In this document: positions 58,753 through 64,000 of the stretch, in pieces
How positions within the stretch are numbered: the stretch's first letter is position 1
Layout of the letters: every line of letters begins with the position of its first letter
Assembly: GCA_902616245.1 (NCBI GenBank)
Contig: CACMSB010000002.1
Location: forward strand, 186,001-250,000
Length of the DNA stretch: 64,000 bases
Direction: 5' to 3'
Source of the DNA: an uncultured Pelagibacteraceae bacterium
GTDB taxonomy: Bacteria; Pseudomonadota; Alphaproteobacteria; Pelagibacterales; Pelagibacteraceae
Position numbers and translations under genes: made by a program
Notes under the pieces: model-generated
Told to the model about the DNA's origin: nothing
The model's input: the letters and a program-made list of their open reading frames with translations, nothing else
Databases searched by the model: none

Positions 58753-58759
58753 AAATTTT

Positions 58760-59635
58760 TTACTTAATAAACGAAGTTATGTAATCTTTCAAACTTATTT
58801 TACCAAATCTTTTAATTACCTTATTATTAAAAGATAAATTGGTTAATGCTGACGCATATCTTTCACCAGGTCTTTGTGGAAGATAAATAATTTTACTTTT
58901 AAACATTTTTGCCACAGATAAGACCGAATAAGATTTTTTATGACTAATACTATAATGTCTACATTTATTTGATTTCCAAGCTTCAAAGCAGATTTTTACG
59001 GTATCAGAGATATGTGTAAATCTTCTTGTTTGATTACCTGGTCTTACAACTGTTAATGGTTTTTTTTTTTTGAATTGGTTTTGAAATATTCCAATTACTG
59101 TAGCCATATCTCCTTTTTCAATTTGTCTCTCTCCATAAACATTATAAAAATATATTATTTCATATTTGAATTTAAACCATTTTTTCAAATTTTCTAAAAG
59201 TTCTAAATTTTTTGATTTAGTAAAAGCGTATGGAGAAAGGTTTTTATCATTACCTTTGTTGCCTAGAGAGGCAGATGTTGCAGAATAAATCAGTTTTATT
59301 TTATTTTTTAAACAGAAATAAAAAACCTCATTTGTACCTATAGTATTTGAAATGTAACATTCATTAAATTTTTTAAAGCTTTGATATATTCTTGAAAATT
59401 CACCAAAATGGAAAAGTGAAATAATATTTCTTTTGTAAGAGTAAAGTAAATTTTCAATATTTGAAGTATTTCCAGATATGTATTTTACTTTTTTTGAATT
59501 AATGTGATTTTTTTTTATACCTGATGAATAATTATCAATGCTAATTATATAATGATTTGTTTCTTTTATTAATAATTCTATAAGATTGGATCCAACAAAT
59601 CCTGCACCACCAGTTACAACGACATATTTTTTCAT
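58760..59635 (-). CDS. NAD-dependent sugar-nucleotide epimerase/dehydratase
   Basis: Extended short-chain dehydrogenase of GalE type, 291 residues from ATG 59635. Nucleotide-binding GGAGFVGS at residues 9-16, catalytic YxxxK as Tyr136-Lys140, with Ser/Thr at 118-120, and NVYGERQ near 165, [14 protein letters not shown] near 210. It would epimerise or dehydrate a sugar nucleotide for surface glycans; the substrate is unknown. The start codon is only nine bases from the 5S 3' end, with no visible ribosome-binding site. The upstream in-frame ATG would lie in 5S rRNA and is rejected. Confidence 0.88.
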   Translation of the reverse strand: MKKYVVVTGGAGFVGSNLIELLIKETNHYIISIDNYSSGIKKNHINSKKVKYISGNTSNIENLLYSYKRNIISLFHFGEFSRIYQSFKKFNECYISNTIGTNEVFYFCLKNKIKLIYSATSASLGNKGNDKNLSPYAFTKSKNLELLENLKKWFKFKYEIIYFYNVYGERQIEKGDMATVIGIFQNQFKKKKPLTVVRPGNQTRRFTHISDTVKICFEAWKSNKCRHYSISHKKSYSVLSVAKMFKSKIIYLPQRPGERYASALTNLSFNNKVIKRFGKISLKDYITSFIK

Positions 59636-59644
59636 GTGGGTAAA

Positions 59645-59760
59645 GCCTGGCAACGTCCTACTCTTCCATGTCTTAAGACAAAGTACCATTGGCGCAGAAA
59701 GTCTTGACTTCCGAGTTCGGAATGGGATCGGGTATTACACTTTCGCCATAATCACCAGGC
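59645..59760 (-). rRNA. rrf: 5S ribosomal RNA
   Basis: About 116 bases on the minus strand. Terminal helix GCCTGG/CCAGGC closes the ends; the conserved CCCGATCCCATTCCGAACTCGGAAGT segment (59700-59730 region) and the GGTAC...GTAGGACG region are clear. No 23S or tRNA precedes it in the window; instead an A+T-rich 95-base stretch and surface-sugar genes do. Ends are accurate to a base or two. Confidence 0.95.
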
Positions 59761-59781
59761 ACGCCAAACTAACACTTTTTA

Positions 59782-59810
59782 ATTTAAACACAATATTTAT
59801 ATTTTGTTAA
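59782..59810 (-). promoter_or_regulatory. Possible promoter for the detached 5S rRNA
   Basis: On the minus strand TTAACA (59805-59810) and TTAAAT (59782-59787) are 17 bases apart, fitting -35 and -10 at five and four of six positions; transcription would start about 14 bases before mature 5S. The 95-base stretch 59761-59855 is nearly all A+T, so chance matches are likely, and other hexamer pairs exist in it. Confidence 0.25.
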
Positions 59811-59855
59811 AATTAGTGATAAATAATACATAATAATTATATCTTATATTTTATA

Positions 59856-60485
59856 TCAAAAATTTTTATTTAATATTACTCTATTTGAAAGATTTTTTTG
59901 CCTTATATATTGAGAGTATACATGCATTAGAATTTGAAATACATCTTCAGAAATACCATAATTTTTATTATTAAATTCTATACAAATATTGCTGAATTTT
60001 TTTACTCTAGAATTTTTAAATCCTACGAATGATATTACTTTCATTTTTTTTTTTTTTGCTGATTTTGCTGCTTCGATGATATTGCCAGATTTTCCTGAGA
60101 CACTAAAAATAATCAGTAAATCATTTTGATCTGCTAGACTGTCAAGCTGAAGGCTAAAAATTTTATTGTAGTTTAAATCATTTGATATAGCGGTAATCAA
60201 GTCAGTATTTGATGATAATGAGTATGTCCTTAATCTCAATTTTTTATCAAGCAATAATCCTTTTTGGAAATCACAGAGAAAATGATTAGAAACAGATGAT
60301 GAACCACCATTGCCACATATGAATATATTTTTCCTATTTTGAATAGATTTGTTTAGTAAGCTTAGTACATTTTTAATCTGATTTGATTTAAGCAAAACTA
60401 ATGTTTCATTTAAAGATTTAGAATAATCATTATAATATTCGATAACATCTTTATAATTTTTATTTGGAAACTTTTTTGGCATCAT
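59856..60485 (-). CDS. SIS-domain phosphoheptose isomerase-like protein (GmhA-like)
   Basis: Sugar isomerase fold, 209 residues. The nucleotide-free sugar-phosphate site shows CGNGGSSSVSNHF (residues 57-69) and SVSGKSGNIIEAAK (128-141), as in GmhA-like proteins of surface-glycan loci, which convert sedoheptulose-7-phosphate to heptose-7-phosphate. In the C-terminal helix, where related proteins read EDxHQ, this one has EDVFQ (180-184), so a possible catalytic histidine is replaced by Phe183; His188 remains. A 14-base poly-A tract encodes residues 144-147. Flanks the 5S gene across a 95-base A+T-rich gap. Confidence 0.8.
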   Translation of the reverse strand: MMPKKFPNKNYKDVIEYYNDYSKSLNETLVLLKSNQIKNVLSLLNKSIQNRKNIFICGNGGSSSVSNHFLCDFQKGLLLDKKLRLRTYSLSSNTDLITAISNDLNYNKIFSLQLDSLADQNDLLIIFSVSGKSGNIIEAAKSAKKKKMKVISFVGFKNSRVKKFSNICIEFNNKNYGISEDVFQILMHVYSQYIRQKNLSNRVILNKNF

Positions 60486-60517
60486 TTTAAAATTACACTA
60501 TATTATATTTTAAACTA

Positions 60518-61003
60518 TCATAATTTTCTTATCAGTTTTGCTGGATTGCCAGCGTAAATACCTTTTATTTTACAATTCTTTGTGACTACGCTTCCTGCAC
60601 CAATAACACATCCTGATACAATGCTTACTGGAAGTATAGTTGCATTAGACCCTATTAAAACTTTATTACCAATTAAAGTCTTTTTCCAGTTTTTTACATT
60701 ACCTCCAAGTTTTCCATTTTTAAAAAGATCATTTGTGAACATGACTCCATGACCAATAAAACAATCATTTCCGATTGTTACTAATTCACATATAAATGAA
60801 TGACTAGATATTCTTGTTCTATTCTTTATTATAACACCTTTTCCAATCTCTACAAATGGACCAACAAAAACATTATCACCTAGATTACAATCATAAATAT
60901 TGATTGGTTCTACAAATTTAAAATTCTTACCAATTTTGCAATTAATTATGCTCTTATAGGTGTTTTTTTTATTATATAATTTTATATTTTTAGCTTTTTT
61001 CAT
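60518..61003 (-). CDS. Hexapeptide-repeat sugar O/N-acetyltransferase
   Basis: Left-handed beta-helix acyltransferase, 161 residues with repeated [LIV]GxxxxI units (IGKNFKF, LGDNVFVG, IGKGVIIKN, IGNDCFIG, IGNKVLIGSNATI, IGAGSVV). The FIGHGVMFTND segment near residue 88 is typical of sugar-nucleotide N-acetyltransferases (WbpD/WlbB/FdtC-like), and the C-terminal YAGNPAKLIRKL ends as in that group. Likely acetylates an amino sugar of a surface glycan. Overlaps the upstream membrane-protein gene by 14 bases. Confidence 0.82.
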   Translation of the reverse strand: MKKAKNIKLYNKKNTYKSIINCKIGKNFKFVEPINIYDCNLGDNVFVGPFVEIGKGVIIKNRTRISSHSFICELVTIGNDCFIGHGVMFTNDLFKNGKLGGNVKNWKKTLIGNKVLIGSNATILPVSIVSGCVIGAGSVVTKNCKIKGIYAGNPAKLIRKL

Positions 61004-61916
61004 TAATTTTTAATAAATCTTTAAAGAACTGAATTATTAAAATCATTATTGTGAAGATAAATGAAATTAATAAATTCATAATACCTATTGTAATTGAAAT
61101 TCTTAAAGCAGTATCAGCTTGAACATTAAAAAAATTGTATCCTTGTATCATAGTTAATTCTCTCACACCCCACCCACCTATGCTTATGGGTATTGATGAA
61201 ATTGCCATTACAAAAGGTCCTATAACCATTGTATATAAAAATTCTAAATTTTTAGCAAAATAAATACTTATTAAATAAATAAAAATTACCTGCAAAAAAT
61301 GACATGTGAAACTAATTAGAAAAACGGAGGAAAATACTCTGATTTTCGAGATTTCTAAAAATTTTTTTTTGTCAATTTTATATTTTTTGAAAATACCAAA
61401 GGTATTAATATAATTTATTAGAAATGGTAAAATCTTTGAAAATAAAATTTTAGATAAAAAAGTTATTAATAATACAAACAATAAGATTAAAATAAGATTT
61501 AATTTGAGTAAAAAAAATAAAGCCGTGATAATTAATACTACTTTTGATATTAATCCAATTAATCTATCGCAAAAGACATAAGTAAATGAAGAAATTAATT
61601 TAACCTTTTTTCTCAACATTAATATTCTTATTACTTCAGATCCAGCTGAATTTAAGTTAGAGAAAAAGGATGAAATAATATTAATTTTAAGCAAATCTGT
61701 ATAATTTATTTTATATTGAGTGATTATATAAAGTCTTAATGAAATAAGACAATAAGAGATTAATATAATTAATAATAAAAACAAAATCGTTTTTGAGTAA
61801 AAAATATTAATATTGAGAGAAAATTTATCAGAAATTAATTTATCAAAAATGTAATAAAAAGTAATAAATGTTATTGCTACTTTAATCAAAAAAGAAAATA
61901 TTTTTTTAAAACTCAT
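60990..61916 (-). CDS. UPF0104 / lysylphosphatidylglycerol-synthase-type membrane protein
   Basis: 308 residues with about seven or eight predicted membrane helices and a very low G+C content. Family signature ISSIPISIGGWGVRE near residues 240-252, typical of the transmembrane domain shared by MprF-like flippases and UPF0104 proteins encoded in glycan loci. No synthase domain is present. It may move a lipid-linked intermediate, but this is only a family-level guess. Overlaps the acetyltransferase by 14 bases and abuts the bifunctional gene. Confidence 0.75.
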   Translation of the reverse strand: MSFKKIFSFLIKVAITFITFYYIFDKLISDKFSLNINIFYSKTILFLLLIILISYCLISLRLYIITQYKINYTDLLKINIISSFFSNLNSAGSEVIRILMLRKKVKLISSFTYVFCDRLIGLISKVVLIITALFFLLKLNLILILLFVLLITFLSKILFSKILPFLINYINTFGIFKKYKIDKKKFLEISKIRVFSSVFLISFTCHFLQVIFIYLISIYFAKNLEFLYTMVIGPFVMAISSIPISIGGWGVRELTMIQGYNFFNVQADTALRISITIGIMNLLISFIFTIMILIIQFFKDLLKINEKS

Positions 61917-63131
61917 TTAATTTTTTTTTGTTATTGATTTTATTTGATCTAATAGATTAGCCTTCGCTAAGTAACCCTTTATTTTAAAATTTTTAGCAGC
62001 TTTAATATCGGTCAAAGAGTCACCGATTAAAAATGATTTAGATTTATTTATTTGCAATTCTCTTTCGCATAGTTTTAGCATTCCTGTGCCTGGTTTTCTA
62101 TAAGTACTTTTTTTTCTATATTTTTTTATTTTACCATCGGGATGGAAAGGTGAATAATATATTTTATCTATATATCCTCCGAACTTATGAATTTCATTTA
62201 ACATATATTTATGTAAATTTTCTAAATCTTTTATATTGTAATAACCCCTTGCAATACCTGACTGATTTGTAACAATTGCAACATAATATCTTTTATCATT
62301 AAGATACTTTATTGCCTGCTTTACTTCGGGTTTAAACATAAAATCCTTAATTTTATGTGTATATCCAGTGTCATAATTTATAACTCCATCTCTATCTAAA
62401 AAACAACAAGGCTTATTTAATATTTTATTTAAAATTTTTTTTGACTTTTTAAAAATACTAATATTTTCTCCAATATCTAAAAAATTTTTTTTATATGTAA
62501 TCGATTTTATTTTACCTGTATTTACATTACTGACTATTATGTCCTGATCAAAATCACAAAAAATTGATGGGTGTTTTATATAATCTTTTATTATTTTTTT
62601 GTTAACAATATAGATTCCACCACTTTTTTTTATTCTTTTTTTTTTTTTTTTATAAATTTTTAAAATTATATTTTTTTTTACCTTGTAACTATTAATAACT
62701 TTAGAATTATTATTTGTAACATTTACGGAAGCTATTGAAATTAAATCTTTTTTTTTTTTAAATTTTTTTTCAAAATCCCTTAAATTAATATCAAAAAAAG
62801 TATCTCCATTGATTAAAAAAAAATAATTTTTCTGCTTACTAAAGGAGTTTATGACAGCACCTCCTGTTCCTAATTTTTTTTTTTCTTTTATTAAAGTAAT
62901 TTTCATTTTTGTAAATTTTTTTTTAATTTTTTTTAAAAATTTTTTAAACATTTCTGATTTATAATGTGTCAATATCAAAACATCTTTTATTCCTTGATTT
63001 TCAAGATTGCATAATAAGTAGTAGAGAAATTCTTTGTTATTATATTTTATTAATGGTTTGGGTATTTTTTGAGTAATTTTTTTTAACCTGGAGCCATATC
63101 CACCAGATAATATTAGGCACTGTTCAATCAT
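61917..63131 (-). CDS. Fused sugar-phosphate nucleotidyltransferase and HAD phosphatase (HddC-GmhB-like)
   Basis: 404 residues. The N-terminal part (1-235) is a nucleotidyltransferase: LSGGYGSRLKKIT (9-20), PKPLIKY, GTGGAV near 89 and LINGDTFFD (107-114). The C-terminal part (240-404) is a HAD phosphatase: FLDRDG (244-249), VTNQSG (287-292), KPGTGML (346-352) and GDSLTD (370-375). This resembles HddC (heptose-1-phosphate guanylyltransferase) joined to GmhB (heptose bisphosphate phosphatase). The GmhB zinc-loop cysteines are absent (YSPFHPDGK). A run of 16 A encodes lysines 161-165. The heptose kinase needed between the two steps is not in the window. Confidence 0.82.
   Translation of the reverse strand: MIEQCLILSGGYGSRLKKITQKIPKPLIKYNNKEFLYYLLCNLENQGIKDVLILTHYKSEMFKKFLKKIKKKFTKMKITLIKEKKKLGTGGAVINSFSKQKNYFFLINGDTFFDINLRDFEKKFKKKKDLISIASVNVTNNNSKVINSYKVKKNIILKIYKKKKKRIKKSGGIYIVNKKIIKDYIKHPSIFCDFDQDIIVSNVNTGKIKSITYKKNFLDIGENISIFKKSKKILNKILNKPCCFLDRDGVINYDTGYTHKIKDFMFKPEVKQAIKYLNDKRYYVAIVTNQSGIARGYYNIKDLENLHKYMLNEIHKFGGYIDKIYYSPFHPDGKIKKYRKKSTYRKPGTGMLKLCERELQINKSKSFLIGDSLTDIKAAKNFKIKGYLAKANLLDQIKSITKKN
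62636..62651 (-). repeat. 16-base homopolymeric A tract within the HddC-GmhB-like gene
   Basis: T16 on the plus strand, A16 in the coding strand, encoding the five lysines 161-165 and the first base of Arg166. It is the longest homopolymer I found. Slippage would shift the frame in the N-terminal half of the protein. Confidence 0.9.
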
Positions 63132-63227
63132 TATAATATATTTGATTAACTATTTTATTTGTCATTTTATTATAATTTAAATGATTATTCTTGTTGCATA
63201 AAGAACTAACATTTATATAAAACCCAA

Positions 63228-63878
63228 ATGATTTATGATCAAATATTTTTAATATTTCAAATTCTATTTGCTTCCTTACTTGGATTATCTGTAAATCTTA
63301 CTTATCAAAAGCTCGGATATGAATGGGCTGCAAATAAAAATCAAAAAATTATTGCTTTATTACTAGCTCCGATAACATTAATTATCACTAAAACTATAGC
63401 TGAAAATTTAGCACTTTCACTTGGAATGATTGGAGCACTTTCAATAGTAAGATTCCGAAACCCGGTCAAAAGTCCATTAGAACTTGTTGTATATTTTATT
63501 TATATAACAATTGGAATTTCCTCAGGTGTAAATATTTATTATTCTATATTACTAACCTCATTTGTAATCATAATGCCTTTAGTGCTTAGATCAAAATTTT
63601 TTTCAAGTCATAATTTACTAAATGATAACAATCCAAATTCTGTAAATTATTATTTTAATATTGAAATTATTAAAAATGATAATGATTTATTTAAAGAAAT
63701 TACGAATAAAATAAATAAATATAAACTTATATCCAAGTTTTTTGATAGTGAAAAAAATATTTTAAATTATACAATTTTGGTAAGCAAACAGGAGGCAAAA
63801 GAAATAGCAGATGAGATAGAAAAATTTGGGAATAATAATATAGTCTATAACATGAGTATTCAAAATGATGGGGAGTGA
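63228..63878 (+). CDS. DUF4956 membrane protein
   Basis: 216 residues. Four predicted membrane helices lie in the first 125 residues, including LIFQILFASLLGLSVNLT and LGMIGALSIVRFRNPVKSPLELVVYF, the family hallmark of DUF4956; the soluble C-terminal domain (about 140-216) has alternating Ile/Lys strands. Function is unknown; the family often stands beside VTC-domain proteins, and one begins immediately after. It is divergent from the HddC-GmhB-like gene across a 96-base gap. Confidence 0.82.
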   Translation: MIYDQIFLIFQILFASLLGLSVNLTYQKLGYEWAANKNQKIIALLLAPITLIITKTIAENLALSLGMIGALSIVRFRNPVKSPLELVVYFIYITIGISSGVNIYYSILLTSFVIIMPLVLRSKFFSSHNLLNDNNPNSVNYYFNIEIIKNDNDLFKEITNKINKYKLISKFFDSEKNILNYTILVSKQEAKEIADEIEKFGNNNIVYNMSIQNDGE

Positions 63879-64000
63879 GACTAGAAAAGAACTTAAAATA
63901 CTTTTAGAAAATTCAAGCGAAAAAATTAAAGTTTTTAATTTTTTAACTAAATATGGTTTTTTTATTCATCATCCTTCGAGATTTATAAATTCTTTTTACT
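63868..64000 (+). CDS. VTC-domain-like protein, N-terminal fragment
   Basis: Starts at ATG 63868 (or 63865) and overlaps the DUF4956 gene by about 11 bases; cut by the window edge after 44 codons. The visible residues, RKELKILL near the start and a helix ending before PSRFINSFY, match the start of VTC polyphosphate-polymerase-like proteins, where a basic strand and an Arg-Xn-NxxYFD motif occur. The call rests on this pattern and on the DUF4956 neighbour. Confidence 0.55.
   Translation, partial: MGSETRKELKILLENSSEKIKVFNFLTKYGFFIHHPSRFINSFY

Noticed and set aside
59586..59810. 74-codon plus-strand open frame across the 5S rRNA gene
   Set aside because: Most of it is the complement of 5S rRNA and the epimerase start.
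63132..63227. Possible operator or promoter pair between the HddC-GmhB-like gene and DUF4956
   Set aside because: Very A+T-rich 96 bases with many TATAAT-like hexamers; none has a convincing partner.

Overview
The window is about 70% A+T, very densely packed (most intergenic gaps are shorter than 50 bases, with many 1-20 base overlaps), and carries alphaproteobacterial gene orders: hflKC-htrA, yebC-ruvC slot-tolQRAB-pal-ybgF-tilS-ftsH, coxIV-like-pntAA-pntAB-pntB, a DUF1013/TrcR regulator and a circularly permuted two-piece tmRNA. Together with a 5S rRNA gene that stands apart from any 16S/23S genes and borders a surface-polysaccharide region, this points to a SAR11 clade bacterium ('Candidatus Pelagibacter' or a close relative). 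The assignment rests on gene order, composition and protein character, not on a database search.

Layout. 1-9921 (minus): hflK-hflC-DUF2065-htrA-miaA, then the branched-chain amino acid run ilvB-ilvN-ilvC-leuA with its own candidate promoter, then the start of mreB, which runs off the window. 9976-14025: apbC/mrp (plus), thyX (minus), permuted tmRNA (plus), tRNA-Leu(GAG) (minus), and NAD synthesis genes nadA-nadC (plus). 14035-20438 (minus): sppA-like peptidase, glyQ, glyS, ppdK. 20547-26308: isoprenoid and cofactor genes on alternating strands (ispB, pdxH, aroC, dxs, ispA, xseB). 26329-30791 (plus): a Sua5-type tRNA threonylcarbamoylation enzyme, an ABC-2 exporter pair, rluD and rpoH, with tRNA-Arg(TCG) on the minus strand among them. 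30804-46754 (minus): coiled-coil protein-zapA-ygfA-ymdB-yebC-RuvC-like-tolQRAB-pal, a clear terminator, then ybgF-tilS-ftsH-folP-glmM-thiD-purA. 46807-55019 (plus): tkt-gap-pgk-fba (central carbon), thiE, efp, suhB, rpmE, trcR, rpsU and initiator tRNA-Met. 55026-59760 (minus): 5S rRNA, a sugar-nucleotide epimerase, rpmJ, a tiny cytochrome oxidase subunit IV-like protein, the three-gene proton-pumping transhydrogenase, and transaldolase.

59761-64000 has a different character: a GmhA-like SIS isomerase, a sugar acetyltransferase of hexapeptide-repeat type, a UPF0104 membrane protein, a fused nucleotidyltransferase/HAD phosphatase resembling HddC+GmhB, and, divergently, DUF4956 plus the start of a VTC-like polymerase. 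This matches the beginning of the SAR11 hypervariable region known to lie between the 23S and 5S rRNA genes. The genes suggest heptose-type sugar nucleotide synthesis for surface glycans.

Most of the window is conserved core metabolism. The most interesting observations are: an apparent ATT start codon for rpsU; the permuted tmRNA with a nine-residue tag; a phage-type RuvC-like protein in the ruvC position with no ruvAB beside it; the detached 5S gene, whose 3' end touches a protein start codon; a 16-base poly-A tract inside a surface-sugar gene; zinc-free forms of ribosomal proteins L31 and L36; and the DUF4956/VTC pair. I found no CRISPR array, insertion sequence, prophage or recognised riboswitch. 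No stretch longer than 300 bases is without a gene; the longest non-protein stretch (11729-12193) holds the tmRNA and tRNA-Leu.
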